Below are positions 26,987 to 36,566 of a stretch of DNA of 64,000 bases, in pieces. The notes under the pieces were generated by a model that had not been told where the DNA came from, searched no databases, and saw only the letters and a program-made list of their open reading frames with translations. A program made the position numbers and the translations under genes. Source of the DNA: Virgibacillus chiguensis (GTDB taxonomy: Bacteria; Bacillota; Bacilli; Bacillales; Amphibacillaceae); assembly GCF_900129865.1 (NCBI RefSeq), contig NZ_FQXD01000002.1, forward strand, positions 352,440 through 416,439. Direction: 5' to 3'. How positions within the stretch are numbered: the stretch's first letter is position 1; each line of letters opens with the position of its first letter.

Positions 26987-27017
26987 CTCATTATGCGCAA
27001 TCTTTCCCCTTTTATTA
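26987..27017 (-). promoter_or_regulatory. Possible sigma-G promoter of splAB
   Basis: On the minus strand TGTAAT (27012-27017) and CATAATG (26987-26993) are 18 bases apart, near the sigma-G consensus TGAATA-N17/18-CATACTA. A start near 26980 gives a leader of about 23 bases. B. subtilis splAB is transcribed by sigma-G. Confidence 0.45.
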
Positions 27018-27094
27018 CAAAAATGTCAAATCAATAATTAAATTAGGGAAGTTCTTTTACATAAACATGACTTCCGTACAAGTATTGTTAAAAC

Positions 27095-27919
27095 TTACTT
27101 ACCAATTTGTTTAAATGCTTCCGCTTGTTCTTTAATCCCTTTTTCTGCTGCAAATCGTTCTATACTGGAAGCTCCAAAAAAGCCAACAATCCCATCGACT
27201 CTTTTAATCACATAAGCAGCATCCTCGGGCTCTGCGATTGGTCCACCATGACAAATCGCCATGATTTCAGGATTTACGGATCTACCTGCAGCAATTATTT
27301 TTTGAATACGCTCCACAGCATCATCTAATGTTAATGCGGTTTGAGCGCCAATGGTTCCTTTTGTTGTTAAACCCATATGGGCTACTAATATATCAGCTCC
27401 AGCCGCTGCCATTCTTTTAGCCTGGTCTTCATCAAAGACATATGGGGTAGTTAACATATCAAGCTCATGTGCTTTACGAATCATGTCTACTTCTAAATCA
27501 TAACCCATCCCTGTTTCTTCCAAGTTTTGACGAAAAACACCATCAATTAATCCGACAGTAGGGAAATTCTGTACTCCACTAAATCCTTGGTCTTTCAGTT
27601 GCTTTAAAAATACGTCCATGACACGAAATGGATCTGTTCCATTTACACCTGCTAAAACTGGCGTATCTTTAACAACTGGTAAAACTTCATTGCCCATCTC
27701 TACGACGATTTGATTAGCATCTCCATAGGAGAGAAGCCCAGCTAGAGAACCACGGCCTGCCATGCGATAACGTCCAGAATTATAAATGATCAACATGTCA
27801 GCACCACCAGCTTCACTGCTCTTTGCAGTAATCCCAGTACCAGCCCCTACTCCAAGTAAAACATTACCTTCATTTATTTGTTCATGAAATCGTTGTATAA
27901 TTTCTTTTCTACTTAACAT
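27095..27919 (-). CDS. Phosphoenolpyruvate hydrolase-like TIM-barrel protein
   Basis: The 274-aa protein shows G-A-G-T-G-I-T-A-K near 25, [24 protein letters not shown] near 115, H-M-G-L-T-T-K-G near 178 and the C-terminal [10 protein letters not shown]. These fit the 'phosphoenolpyruvate hydrolase' TIM-barrel family, usually paired with a Tm-1-like protein. The real reaction is unknown for most members. The start is the ATG at 27919, nine bases after AAGGAG, directly at the stop of the Tm-1-like gene. Its paralogue forms the sensor domain of the AraC regulator upstream. Confidence 0.8.
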   Translation of the reverse strand: MLSRKEIIQRFHEQINEGNVLLGVGAGTGITAKSSEAGGADMLIIYNSGRYRMAGRGSLAGLLSYGDANQIVVEMGNEVLPVVKDTPVLAGVNGTDPFRVMDVFLKQLKDQGFSGVQNFPTVGLIDGVFRQNLEETGMGYDLEVDMIRKAHELDMLTTPYVFDEDQAKRMAAAGADILVAHMGLTTKGTIGAQTALTLDDAVERIQKIIAAGRSVNPEIMAICHGGPIAEPEDAAYVIKRVDGIVGFFGASSIERFAAEKGIKEQAEAFKQIGK

Positions 27920-27920
27920 G

Positions 27921-29147
27921 CTATTTCTCTCCTTTTCTCTTTTCAATTAATTGAATAAGTTTTTCGGCTGCTGCTTCTGCAAAAGCACGGTCATTAATTG
28001 CTTTTTCCAATTCAATTACTTGAACCTTCGTTCTGTCAACGTTTTCTTTTAGCGTTTGAAAAAGCATTTGATCTTCTTTTGGCCCATAGAATGGCTGACC
28101 TTCTACATCTAAGCCTGATAATCCTTTTAATGGTAAAATTAAAGAAGTGTTCCCTTGTGCTAAATTTAACTTTTTAGCTATAACTTCTCCAATGCGTTTG
28201 TTTTCCTCTACATTTGTGCGCATCAACGTCACTGTTGGGTTATGTTTATAAAATTTGCGCCCAGTAAATTTTTCAGGAACCGACTCATAAGGTCCAAAGT
28301 TAACCATATCGACTGCCCCAACAGAAACCACTTGTGGAATGTGATGTTTAGCCGCTGCTTCTAAACGATTCGGTCCAGCTGCTAATACACCTCCAACTAA
28401 CTCATCCGCCCATTCCGTAGTAGTAATATCTAGCACACCTGCAATAAACCCATCTTCAATCAAACTCTCCATTGTTTTACCGCCGATCCCAGTGGCATGA
28501 AAAACAAGCATTTCATAACCTTGCTTTTCCACATATGCCTTCGCATAATTAATACACGGCGTCGTTAAACCAAACATGGTAGCTGCTATAAGTGGTTTTT
28601 GTTCTATCTTTTGATTATTTTCAAATCGTAACATCCCTGCAATCGCAAACACAGCATTCGAAAATATCCTTGTAGAAATTTGATTTAAACCTGCTACATC
28701 AACGATAGATGGGTACATCATTATATCGCTTGTCCCAACATAATGGGCTACATTACCAGAGGCAACTGTAGATACCATCACTTTTGGAACACCAATCGGT
28801 AACGCTCGCATCCCAGGAGTTACAATGGAAGTTCCACCTGATCCTCCAAAAGAGAGTACCCCTGCAAATTTTCCTGCTTTATACAGTTGAGGTAATAAGA
28901 TTTCCATACCTTTTGATAATACAAGCGTAGCTTTCGCTCGATCTTCTGCAGCTACAATGGATTGTATGTCTTCCCCAGCAGCTTGAAAAATGGCTTCATT
29001 TGAAATATCTGGTTGAAATTGTGGTCTGAATACACCAGTATGAATGGTTAAGGTTTTAAAACCTAATGACTCAATTAGATGTTTTACATACAAAAATTCT
29101 TCTCCTTTTGTATCAAACGTCCCTGCTAAAGCTATCGTTTTTGTCAA
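27921..29147 (-). CDS. Tm-1-like ATP-binding (UPF0261) protein
   Basis: The 408-aa protein has the UPF0261/Tm-1 start [16 protein letters not shown] and the motif [10 protein letters not shown] near 105, which binds nucleotide in the plant Tm-1 domain. It occurs in bacteria next to the TIM-barrel protein encoded downstream; in the plant resistance protein Tm-1 both halves are fused, which supports a working complex. The start is a TTG at 29147 after AAGGAGAG. The first 29 codons of the longer open frame have no binding site. Confidence 0.8.
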   Translation of the reverse strand: MTKTIALAGTFDTKGEEFLYVKHLIESLGFKTLTIHTGVFRPQFQPDISNEAIFQAAGEDIQSIVAAEDRAKATLVLSKGMEILLPQLYKAGKFAGVLSFGGSGGTSIVTPGMRALPIGVPKVMVSTVASGNVAHYVGTSDIMMYPSIVDVAGLNQISTRIFSNAVFAIAGMLRFENNQKIEQKPLIAATMFGLTTPCINYAKAYVEKQGYEMLVFHATGIGGKTMESLIEDGFIAGVLDITTTEWADELVGGVLAAGPNRLEAAAKHHIPQVVSVGAVDMVNFGPYESVPEKFTGRKFYKHNPTVTLMRTNVEENKRIGEVIAKKLNLAQGNTSLILPLKGLSGLDVEGQPFYGPKEDQMLFQTLKENVDRTKVQVIELEKAINDRAFAEAAAEKLIQLIEKRKGEK

Positions 29148-29277
29148 TGTACTCTCTCCTTTTTCGTGAATAAATAAACGGCACCATTTGTGAAAGTAAA
29201 AGCAGTAGTGATTTAAAATTACTTTTGCCCTCACTTATATGATACCGTTTTCGGAAGTGAAAATTAATGTCGTTATG

Positions 29278-29335
29278 TATGTTCATTTTGTCTTTATGTT
29301 CACTTACAAACGTTTAACACGATTTCACGTTTGTA
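29278..29335. promoter_or_regulatory. Candidate operator sites upstream of the Tm-1-like gene
   Basis: Two direct repeats of TATGTTCA (29278-29285, 29295-29302) are offset by 17 bases. An inverted repeat TACAAACGT/ACGTTTGTA (29305-29313, 29327-29335) follows. They lie between the Tm-1-like gene and the AraC-type regulator gene. Direct repeats of this spacing are usual for AraC proteins, so they are the likely target; this is inference. Confidence 0.45.
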
Positions 29336-29398
29336 ATTTCCTGTAAAAAAAGTAAATGGGATTATAATTCAAGTATTAACCATCACCCATAATATATA

Positions 29399-30586
29399 CT
29401 ACTCCTTTAAAAATCGGCTTGGAGACACTCCTTTTCTTTTTTTAAAAATCTTACTGAATTGTACGTAATTCGCATATCCGACCATTTCAGCAATTCTTGC
29501 TAAGGGTAATCTTTCCGTATGCATCATTTCAATAGCCCGATTTAATCGGAAATTGATGAGGTAGTCAACAAAAGAAACGCCTACTTCTTCTTTAAAAAGC
29601 GTGCTTACGTACGTTCTGGATAAGTTTAAAATATTTGCTAAATCACTTAAGGTGATTTCTTCCATATAATGATTACTGATATAGTCTTTAATAAACTCTA
29701 CATAGTCTTCTTTATTTGCAAATCCTTCCATTATTTTTTGAATAGAAGCTTCATATTGAATGTTAAACGTTTCTTTAAAGGATTTGGTTGTATTTTTAAT
29801 TACTTGCTCAGCTGGAATGCGTTCAAACACGGACCCACCAATATACCCATTAATACCCGTACCATCGTACATAAATTGCACATCAATTGGACTATTGACA
29901 GGCCCACCATAAACCATCTTAATTACATTCGGATTAATTTCATTACATGCTCGAAAAATATCTACGGCTAACTTCTTAGCACTCTGTAAAGACTGAATTT
30001 GTTTTGCTCCTAACACACCACCTGTTGTTAAACCTAAATGTACGCAAATAACATCTGCACCAGCATGAAGCATGTCGATAGCTTGTGATTGATTAAACAC
30101 AAATGCTACTGTAAATAAATCAAGTTGGTGTGCTATTCGAATAGCCTCTACTTCTCTAGAAAAAGTGATATCCTGTGATTCTAACGCCTCTCGAAATTGA
30201 CCATCAATTAAGCCGACAGTCGGATAGTTATTAATTCCAATAAAACCATATTGCTTAATACGTGAAATATAGTCTTCCATATGAAGCATAGGATCGGTGG
30301 CAAACAATCCAAAAATAACTGGAATTTTTGTCATAACTGGCAACAACTCTTTTGAAGCAAAGTCCATAACTAATTCATTGCTATTCGCACAAGCTGTAAA
30401 ACCAGCCAAGGAACTAACACCCATTTGGCGGAAACGCCCAGAACATAATGCTAAGATAAAATCAGCTCCGCCCTGCTCTGCATACTTAGCTGTAAGCCCA
30501 GATCCAGCTGCAACTCCAATCACATGCCTATTTGTTTTTATTTGTTGATTTAACTTTTCAAGCAAACGCCATTTATTATATACCAT
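29399..30586 (-). CDS. AraC-family regulator with a PEP-hydrolase-like sensor domain
   Basis: The 395-aa protein has an N-terminal TIM-barrel region (about 1-275) clearly related to the enzyme at 27095-27919: [20 protein letters not shown] and H-L-G-L-T-T-G-G align with its motifs. Residues about 290-395 are two AraC helix-turn-helix units (L-S-D-L-A-N-I-L-N-L-S-R-T-Y-V-S, I-A-E-M-V-G-Y-A-N-Y-V-Q-F-S). The start is taken as the ATG at 30586 after GGAGAG; an ATG at 30601 lacks a site. It probably senses the substrate or product of the adjacent enzyme pair and controls it. Confidence 0.82.
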   Translation of the reverse strand: MVYNKWRLLEKLNQQIKTNRHVIGVAAGSGLTAKYAEQGGADFILALCSGRFRQMGVSSLAGFTACANSNELVMDFASKELLPVMTKIPVIFGLFATDPMLHMEDYISRIKQYGFIGINNYPTVGLIDGQFREALESQDITFSREVEAIRIAHQLDLFTVAFVFNQSQAIDMLHAGADVICVHLGLTTGGVLGAKQIQSLQSAKKLAVDIFRACNEINPNVIKMVYGGPVNSPIDVQFMYDGTGINGYIGGSVFERIPAEQVIKNTTKSFKETFNIQYEASIQKIMEGFANKEDYVEFIKDYISNHYMEEITLSDLANILNLSRTYVSTLFKEEVGVSFVDYLINFRLNRAIEMMHTERLPLARIAEMVGYANYVQFSKIFKKRKGVSPSRFLKE

Positions 30587-30824
30587 CCATTTACTCTCCA
30601 TCTAGCTTGTTTTGAATATACTATACATTAATATTGTTATTTTTGCATAACCAATATGTATATAAAAATTGATTGATAGCCAAGTTTTGAAGACAAAATA
30701 TGTAGTTTTCATCATACTAAAAATATAGAATTTTATACTTTTACTGAAAAACACTTCCCCGCAAAACCATGCCCATAATAAAAAGCGCACTAATTATTAC
30801 GAGCTATGTAATAAACACCTATCG

Positions 30825-31640
30825 TTAAACGATAAACTTAGTAAACCAAGCAACATACTTTGCTCCAGGAATAAATAGTACTTGGGCTAATAATGTACCG
30901 AACAAACGCGAGGTTACCATCATAAGCGAAACGCCTTTTAAAGTTCGATAACTCCCTCGGTTATTCACCACGTCATCTGCTAAAACAGAAACTTTTGGAT
31001 CTACAAAAACAACAAGTAAAATTGTTGCTATTCCATTAATTAATCCAGAAGCCATGACAGCTGTAGCTGCACGTTCTGGTACAAGCAATGAGGCGTATAA
31101 AGCAGCTAACACACCTATTGTGTAAATAGCTGTTATGATCATATTCATAAGAAATAATTTCATTGGTATATCACTGAAACGAATTTCTTTTATATCCGTA
31201 CGTTTTGGTAAGCGAAAATGTTTCCACCCGCGCATAAAAAATTCCATTGAAAAGCCTTTTTTTATAAGCGCAGGTATAGATCCTTTTTCATTCGCCAAAT
31301 GAATAATAGCTCTAGAAAACAAGGCGATAAACGTTGGAAATACAATAATACCTGCGATAGTACCTGCAGTAGAAGCTCCAATTAATATACGGTATTGATC
31401 TTCAACCACTTGTAGCGCATACACTGGCGGTGCTGTATCAATAAGGCTCCCTGTAAACGGTTGCTGCATCATATTGGCTAGTCTGGATACAATAACCATT
31501 ACATTAAATAAAGCAAGTGCAGAGGCAATCATTTTCACTCTAGCCCCCGATAATCGCACTGCATAAGCTAAAGTTTCAATACTGTGTATGACAAAAATAA
31601 ACAAGAAAATAAGGATTAATTTCCCAGTAAAAACTTCCAT
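30825..31640 (-). CDS. amj: Lipid II flippase Amj (YdaH)
   Basis: The 271-aa membrane protein has about six to eight hydrophobic segments. It matches the Amj/DUF2837 family in length and in motifs such as H-S-I-E-T-L-A-Y-A-V-R near 18, S-R-L-A-N-M-M-Q near 52, and the C-terminal L-F-G-T-L-L-A-Q. Amj can replace MurJ in flipping lipid II and in B. subtilis is induced by sigma-M. The start is the ATG at 31640 after AAGGA; an upstream TTG would add seven residues but overlaps that site. Single-gene unit. Confidence 0.82.
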   Translation of the reverse strand: MEVFTGKLILIFLFIFVIHSIETLAYAVRLSGARVKMIASALALFNVMVIVSRLANMMQQPFTGSLIDTAPPVYALQVVEDQYRILIGASTAGTIAGIIVFPTFIALFSRAIIHLANEKGSIPALIKKGFSMEFFMRGWKHFRLPKRTDIKEIRFSDIPMKLFLMNMIITAIYTIGVLAALYASLLVPERAATAVMASGLINGIATILLVVFVDPKVSVLADDVVNNRGSYRTLKGVSLMMVTSRLFGTLLAQVLFIPGAKYVAWFTKFIV

Positions 31641-31944
31641 AAGGATGACATTCCTTCCCAAAAAGATAAAACAATAGCTTTACATTACCATAATCTTGTT
31701 TTAAATGTATAGATAATCTTCTTTCTATCAATTTTTACAACATAGTGATTTGCAAACTCTATTCATGTACACTTTTATTCATTTTTTAACTAGAAATTGT
31801 TTTGCTCTATAGCAAAGTATCAGAAAAACAAAAGCTTTCTTATCTTATAAAAATCCTCCACCTTAAATTTACTGGAAGGTGAAGGAAATGAGTTAAACTT
31901 TTCACATACAAATTTACAGTAACCTCTCTCATGTTGCTGGTCTC
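31641..31944. other. Intergenic region before amj
   Basis: The amj promoter must be here, but I found no clear sigma-M (TGAAAC/CGTC) pair. The terminator of the phosphoesterase gene lies at 31855-31885. Confidence 0.45.
31855..31885 (-). terminator. Terminator of the metallophosphoesterase gene
   Basis: On the minus strand CCTTCACCTT pairs with AAGGTGGAGG (one U-G pair), followed by ATTTTTATAAG. It lies 60 bases beyond the stop. Confidence 0.7.
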
Positions 31945-32787
31945 TTATTTTAAAATCGCCTTTTCTACCTTACCATTTACAGCAAAATGATGAATAGTAA
32001 TTTCCGGACGACTACCAATACGAATGTTAAAGCCGGTTTGACCGAGCCCTTCACTAATATAGAAAGGACGTCCATTTATTTTGTGGAGCCCCTTTATCAT
32101 ATTCATTTTGACCAACTGTCCCATTTTTTTAAGATGATACGGTTTTGGCCAGTGGATTTGCCCACCATGAAAATGTCCAGAAAGTAAATAATCAAATCGA
32201 TAGTTATTAATCGTTATGACAACGTTAGGATCATGGGTTAATACTAAATTGGTTCCTTGATTTATACCAGTGAAAGCTTTTTTTACATCACTATGCTTCG
32301 TAGAATAATTATCAATTCCAATGATATTTATTTTTTTCCCATCTAATTCTATTTGTCTATTTTCATTTTGTAATGTTTGAAAACCATATTCATTTAATAC
32401 TTTCTTAAGTTTTACAAAGTTTTTCTCTTTTAACACATAATCATGATTTCCAAAAACAGCAAATGAACCGTACACTGGTTGTAAATTCCTTAAAGCTTTT
32501 AGATAGGGAATTAACTTAGGTATACTCCGTTTCCGATCTAAAAAATCTCCAGTTAGCGCGATTATATCAATATTATAAGAACCGATGCTTTCTATTAAAC
32601 GATCTGGAGTAACGGAAATATTTTCTAAATGCATATCAGAAATATGCAATATTTGAAGCACCTTTTCTTTATTATCTCTATCATCTGTATCTATCGTAAT
32701 TTCATTAACGACGAATTTTTGTGTATTTTGATGGCCTTTAAAGAACAAGTAACTAAAAAGAATACATATTACTAAGCCAATATACAA
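31945..32787 (-). CDS. Membrane-anchored metallophosphoesterase (YkuE/YaeI type)
   Basis: The 280-aa protein has an N-terminal membrane helix (about 3-17), then the calcineurin-like fold: D-M-H near 51, G-D-F-L-D near 80, G-N-H-D near 113, T-H-D-P near 189 and G-H-F-H-G-G near 207. These bind two metal ions. Family members of this type include YaeI/YkuE and LpxH-like phosphatases; the substrate is unknown. The start is a TTG at 32787 with a perfect GGAGGTGA upstream. Confidence 0.8.
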   Translation of the reverse strand: MYIGLVICILFSYLFFKGHQNTQKFVVNEITIDTDDRDNKEKVLQILHISDMHLENISVTPDRLIESIGSYNIDIIALTGDFLDRKRSIPKLIPYLKALRNLQPVYGSFAVFGNHDYVLKEKNFVKLKKVLNEYGFQTLQNENRQIELDGKKINIIGIDNYSTKHSDVKKAFTGINQGTNLVLTHDPNVVITINNYRFDYLLSGHFHGGQIHWPKPYHLKKMGQLVKMNMIKGLHKINGRPFYISEGLGQTGFNIRIGSRPEITIHHFAVNGKVEKAILK

Positions 32788-33034
32788 TATATCACCTCCA
32801 CTACTATTATATAAACAAATTCGATCATCTGGCTAAAGCAATATATGGAAAAAATACGAGTAGAAAATTCTTTGACAGTTATTTTATAATCAGTATAACC
32901 CCAAATAAAAACCGTATAGATGATCATTAATTGGGATTGTACTACGTGAGGAAGCCTAAAGCTATTTAACAGGAATTGGACGTATGGCAATCATTGGTAG
33001 TGCTATGCTATTAAATATAGCGCAAGAACAACAA

Positions 33035-33180
33035 CGAGAGGCACCCGTTTAGTAACGTAGCGAATGGAACAAATCAACGAAGATAAAAAAATCACAGTAA
33101 GGTGAAGAACCGTCGTAGGGTGATTTCATGAAGTCGCTTAGTTACTGGGCGATGAATCAAGACATGCATAAATAGTTATT
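33035..33180 (+). repeat. Family B repeat, shortened copy
   Basis: It has CCCGTTTAGTAACGTAGCG, AATGGAACAAATCAACGAAG, then jumps to GAACCG, TAGGGTGATTTCATGAAGTC and GCTTAGTTACTGGGCGATG. The central hairpin present in the full copies is missing. Confidence 0.7.
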
Positions 33181-33576
33181 TATTTATTTCCTAAGTACAC
33201 TCTTTATCGTTTCCTACACAGCAAAAATTACATTTAATGGATTTTATAGATAAATTATGAAACATTTTTCTTTCTGCATCGTACTACTTCATAAAGACCT
33301 GCGGTAGTATGTCAAGTAAAAATTAAATAGTTTTTTAGTTATCAAGGTACAATTTGCTTAAAAAAGGCAACCCTAAACCGACTCCAGTAAATATGTGTAG
33401 GTCGAAACGCACACTGGGAAACAGTCTTTCTAATGCGGTTGTCCGCAAGGAGAGTAAGAATTGTCCCAAATGATCCTAAGACCATTATTAGGAACATCAC
33501 GGAACGTCCAAGATATTTGACATATTATCTTAGGTCTTTACTAATTCATGAGTTTGTCCAAACCAAGTTACTTGGA

Positions 33577-33782
33577 ACGGAAGGCGGCGACTCCAGCGGG
33601 AAAAGCATGAGACTTGAGACCCCGCAACGAGCGTTTTTTGCGAGTGAGGAGGCTCAAGCCATGCCCGCGGAAAGCGTCCGCCTGCAGTGGAAAGTAACGG
33701 TAGCACTAGCAGATACAATTTTTATAAATTAGTTAGAATAAAATAGGCGGAAAAATAACGCCTAAACATAATATACGAGGAG
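33577..33782 (+). repeat. Family C repeat, best-preserved copy
   Basis: The core folds on paper into one long hairpin: GGCGG with CCGCC, AGCGGG with CCCGC, GCATGAGACTTGAG with CTCAAGCCATGC, around GCGTTTTTTGCG. The tail CGCCTAAACATAATATACG plus GAGGAG ends as the ribosome binding site of the gene starting at 33792. Confidence 0.85.
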
Positions 33783-33791
33783 ACAAAAAAT

Positions 33792-34094
33792 ATGAATATA
33801 TGGAGCATTATTTTAATACCTTTAGCTATTGTTGGCGGACTGTTTTTTTTCAATTTCTTATCTGGTCAAGGAAAAGGTAAAATCGTCTTTGATTTAGACA
33901 AGCGCTATGTTAATTACGGAGAATACATACAAGCTATTTTACAAGAATTAAAAAAACAAGGAAAGCAAGCTTTCTATGAAGGTAATGGGCGATTTATTAT
34001 TGATGGGGCTCCTTACACGTTTATAGAATGGAACGTTAATTTAGGTGGCGTTCCGACCCAACGAACGGTGTTAAAACAAAATAAAACTTCATAA
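33792..34094 (+). CDS. Hypothetical membrane-anchored protein (100 aa)
   Basis: The product has one N-terminal membrane helix (about 4-24), then a soluble part with Q-A-I-L-Q-E-L-K-K-Q-G and a beta-rich end (G-R-F-I-I-D-G-A-P-Y-T-F-I-E-W). No family was recognised. The ATG follows GAGGAG by nine bases, and that site belongs to a dispersed family C repeat. Next gene: ectC, convergent. Confidence 0.7.
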   Translation: MNIWSIILIPLAIVGGLFFFNFLSGQGKGKIVFDLDKRYVNYGEYIQAILQELKKQGKQAFYEGNGRFIIDGAPYTFIEWNVNLGGVPTQRTVLKQNKTS

Positions 34095-34230
34095 ATACCC
34101 GTGCTAATAATTAGTGATTAGTTGACTGTGTTCTCTCTACTAACAATTCTTACACCATGATAAGTGAGAAAGGGACATAACTACATACTACCGCAAATGG
34201 TATGGCTAATGAAGGGTTCATAGTAGAGGA

Positions 34231-34281
34231 AAACAAAACGACGGCTTTCACCATAAAATTTGGTGATAAGCCGCGTTTATA
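34231..34281 (-). terminator. Family A repeat acting as probable terminator of ectABC
   Basis: On the minus strand CGGCTTATCACCA pairs with TGGTGAAAGCCG (one bulge) and is followed by TCGTTTTGTTTTCC. Its sequence is a diverged family A repeat (compare TTGGCTTGTCGCCAAGTCTTA and TGGCGAAAGCC), the only copy seen on the minus strand. It lies 40 bases beyond the ectC stop. Confidence 0.75.
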
Positions 34282-34320
34282 CTCCTTTTACTTATGTCCC
34301 TCGCTCTAAAGATTTGCTGT

Positions 34321-34707
34321 TTATTCGGTTAAAAGTGGGTAATATCCTTCTTTTGTATGTGTTTCGGTTCCTACTAGAGGAGGATTAAAAACACAGACCA
34401 TGCGCATTTGTGTTTTTGCACGAAGCTCATGTTTATCATTTTCGTTTAATAGATACATAGTGCCTGGCTTCAGGTTATATACTTCACCAGTTTCCAGCTT
34501 TTCTATCTCACCTTCCCCCTCAATGCAATAAACCGCTTCAATATGATTTTTATACCAGAAGAAATTGGTTGTTCCTGCTTTAATTATCGTATCATTTAAA
34601 CTAAAACCTACATTATCTTTCTTCATGATAAAACGGCGACTCGTCCAATTGTTACCCGATGTTTCATCTCGAGTGCCAATGATATCGTCTAGTGATTTAA
34701 CAATCAT
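34321..34707 (-). CDS. ectC: L-ectoine synthase
   Basis: The 128-aa cupin has the family length and sequence, e.g. R-D-E-T-S-G-N-N-W-T-S-R-R near 13, Y-C-I-E-G-E-G-E-I-E near 61 and G-T-M-Y-L-L-N-E-N-D-K-H near 82, including the iron-binding residues of EctC. It cyclises N-gamma-acetyl-L-2,4-diaminobutyrate to the compatible solute ectoine. The ATG follows AAAGGAGATACTTAC, 17 bases after ectB. Last gene of ectABC. Confidence 0.95.
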   Translation of the reverse strand: MIVKSLDDIIGTRDETSGNNWTSRRFIMKKDNVGFSLNDTIIKAGTTNFFWYKNHIEAVYCIEGEGEIEKLETGEVYNLKPGTMYLLNENDKHELRAKTQMRMVCVFNPPLVGTETHTKEGYYPLLTE

Positions 34708-34724
34708 GTAAGTATCTCCTTTAT

Positions 34725-36014
34725 TTATCCTTTATTGTTTAACACCTGTTCAATGCTTACTTCTAAAATATCAAACCCTTGGTTGATCCCCGCTTCATCA
34801 ATAGTTAACGGTGGTAGAAACTTGACAACTTCATCATCTGGCCCAGATGTTTCTATAATTAACCCAATTTCAAAAGCTTCCTTACAAACGGCTGACGCAA
34901 GTTCACTTTTCTCCATGGCAATCCCTTGCATCATTCCTCTTCCACGAGCTTTCGCATTTAATGATGGGAATTTTTCGATAATATGATCTATACGTTTTTT
35001 TATGATTTTACTTTTCCGATGTATAGACTTTGAAAATTCTTCATCCTTCCAAAATTCCGTTAAAGCTTCTGTTGCTGCGATGAACGCTAAATTATTACCC
35101 CGGAATGTTCCGTTGTGCTCCCCTGGTGCCCATTGATCATATTCCGGTTTGATTAAAGTAATGGCCATTGGAAGTCCAATACCACCAATTGATTTTGACA
35201 TACACACTATATCTGGTATGATACCAGCTAGCTCAAAGCTGAAAAAAGTTCCTGTTCTCCCACATCCAGCTTGAACATCGTCTACAATTAATAAAATATC
35301 CCAACGATTACAAATGAAAGCAACCTTTTGCAGCCATTCCGTGCTAGCCGCATTAATGCCTCCTTCGCCTTGGACAGTTTCAAGAATAATTGCTGCAGGC
35401 AAAGCGACACCGCTCCCGCTATCTTCTAAAAATCGTTCCAAGTAAGCAATTGAATCTTGATCATCCACATATTCGTCAAACGGCATAGAAACACTGTGAT
35501 GCAGTGGTATCCCGGCCCCATGACGTTTAAATGAATTTCCTGTCACCGACAGCGATCCAATTGTCATTCCATGAAAAGCATTCGTAAAGCTTATTACTGT
35601 ATCACGTCCAGTTACTTTTCTAGCTATCTTCAATGCACTTTCAACTGTATTCGTTCCAGTTGGGCCTGGAAACATCACTTTATAATTCATATTTCGTGGT
35701 TTTAGAATGGTCTTATAAAAGGTCTGTAAAAATTCTTTACGGGGTGTCGTCCCCATATCCAAACTATGAATAATATTATCATTTTGTATATAAGTGATTA
35801 GTTTCTGTTGCATCTTTTCATGGTTATGACCATAATTTAACGCACCAGCACCTGCAAAAAAATCAATATACATATTTCCATCTATATCCCAAAGTTTATA
35901 GCCTTTTGCTTTTTCAAAAATCGTCGGCCATCCTCTGCTATAAGTTCTTACTGCTGATTCTAATTCTTCAAATGCTTGCATCGGACTATTTTTTACAACT
36001 GTTGTAGTCACCAA
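34725..36014 (-). CDS. ectB: L-2,4-diaminobutyrate transaminase
   Basis: The 429-aa class III PLP aminotransferase shows [13 protein letters not shown] near 52, [11 protein letters not shown] near 245 and the PLP Lys in S-K-S-I-G-G near 270. It forms diaminobutyrate from aspartate semialdehyde and glutamate. The open frame begins with TTG at 36014; the GTG one codon later is better placed from AAAGGATGA. It lies nine bases after ectA. Confidence 0.95.
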   Translation of the reverse strand: MVTTTVVKNSPMQAFEELESAVRTYSRGWPTIFEKAKGYKLWDIDGNMYIDFFAGAGALNYGHNHEKMQQKLITYIQNDNIIHSLDMGTTPRKEFLQTFYKTILKPRNMNYKVMFPGPTGTNTVESALKIARKVTGRDTVISFTNAFHGMTIGSLSVTGNSFKRHGAGIPLHHSVSMPFDEYVDDQDSIAYLERFLEDSGSGVALPAAIILETVQGEGGINAASTEWLQKVAFICNRWDILLIVDDVQAGCGRTGTFFSFELAGIIPDIVCMSKSIGGIGLPMAITLIKPEYDQWAPGEHNGTFRGNNLAFIAATEALTEFWKDEEFSKSIHRKSKIIKKRIDHIIEKFPSLNAKARGRGMMQGIAMEKSELASAVCKEAFEIGLIIETSGPDDEVVKFLPPLTIDEAGINQGFDILEVSIEQVLNNKG

Positions 36015-36023
36015 ATCATCCTT

Positions 36024-36566
36024 TTATTTGTTATTTTCCCTTGGAATAGGGCCAATCTTATACAACTGTTCATCTTCATGTCCTGTTCGTGGAAAATCGA
36101 CGGAAGTATAGTAATTACCAACAACACATTCTGTATTTAGTTTTTTAGCTAAGCCCATAAATAAATACTGTGAGGGCAAGTTAGAAGGTGTTACCGTTGC
36201 CTCAACAAACTGAATTTCTGCTAACTGCTTTCGTTCTAGCAGTTTAAATAACATACGTGTCGCTAGACCCTTCCCACGCTGTGAAGTATCAACAGCAACT
36301 TGCCAAACAAATAATGTATTCGGTTTATTCGGATGGATAAACCCGGATATAAACCCAACCACTTCTCCCTCTTCCTCAACGATGATAGATGTTTCAGAAA
36401 ACATATCACACCATAGAAGATAACTATAAGAAGAGTTTAAATCCAGATTATCAATTTGATGAATTAAATCCCAGACTGCTGCCCCATCATCTTTTGTAGG
36501 CATACGAAATGTAAGTTCTTGTTCTACTTTACTTTTAACTGAATTCGTGCGAATTGCTGTTTGGAT
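36024..36566 (-). CDS. ectA: L-2,4-diaminobutyrate acetyltransferase with a likely non-canonical start
   Basis: This GNAT enzyme shows N-S-S-Y-S-Y-L-L-W near 41, V-D-T-S-Q-R-G-K-G-L-A-T-R near 96 (acetyl-CoA site) and V-T-P-S-N near 126, counted from the ATG at 36503. That ATG has no ribosome binding site and would start inside the usual F-R-x-P-T-K-x-D-G region. The frame is open further upstream with the EctA-like residues E-Q-E-L-T-F-R. The only good binding site (AAGGGAG) lies ten bases before an ATC at 36566, giving 180 aa, so initiation at ATC (or ATT at 36554) is proposed. First gene of ectABC; it acetylates diaminobutyrate. Confidence 0.8.
   Translation of the reverse strand: MQTAIRTNSVKSKVEQELTFRMPTKDDGAAVWDLIHQIDNLDLNSSYSYLLWCDMFSETSIIVEEEGEVVGFISGFIHPNKPNTLFVWQVAVDTSQRGKGLATRMLFKLLERKQLAEIQFVEATVTPSNLPSQYLFMGLAKKLNTECVVGNYYTSVDFPRTGHEDEQLYKIGPIPRENNK

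Larger units (their letters stand above)
32788..33791. other. 1-kb gene-poor region with repeats B and C
   Basis: No protein gene can be supported. It contains a shortened family B copy (33035-33180) and a long family C copy (33577-33782). Between them, 33361-33520 is a less AT-rich block with phrases such as CGAAACGCACACTGGGAAAC that I could not assign; it may be a remnant of a mobile element. Confidence 0.55.

Noticed and set aside
29669..29971. A 100-codon plus-strand frame inside the AraC regulator
   Set aside because: It is antisense to well-conserved coding sequence and has no independent support.
33433..33732. A 99-codon frame crossing the family C repeat
   Set aside because: Its protein-like C-terminal half is the translation of a common dispersed repeat, and no ribosome binding site precedes it.
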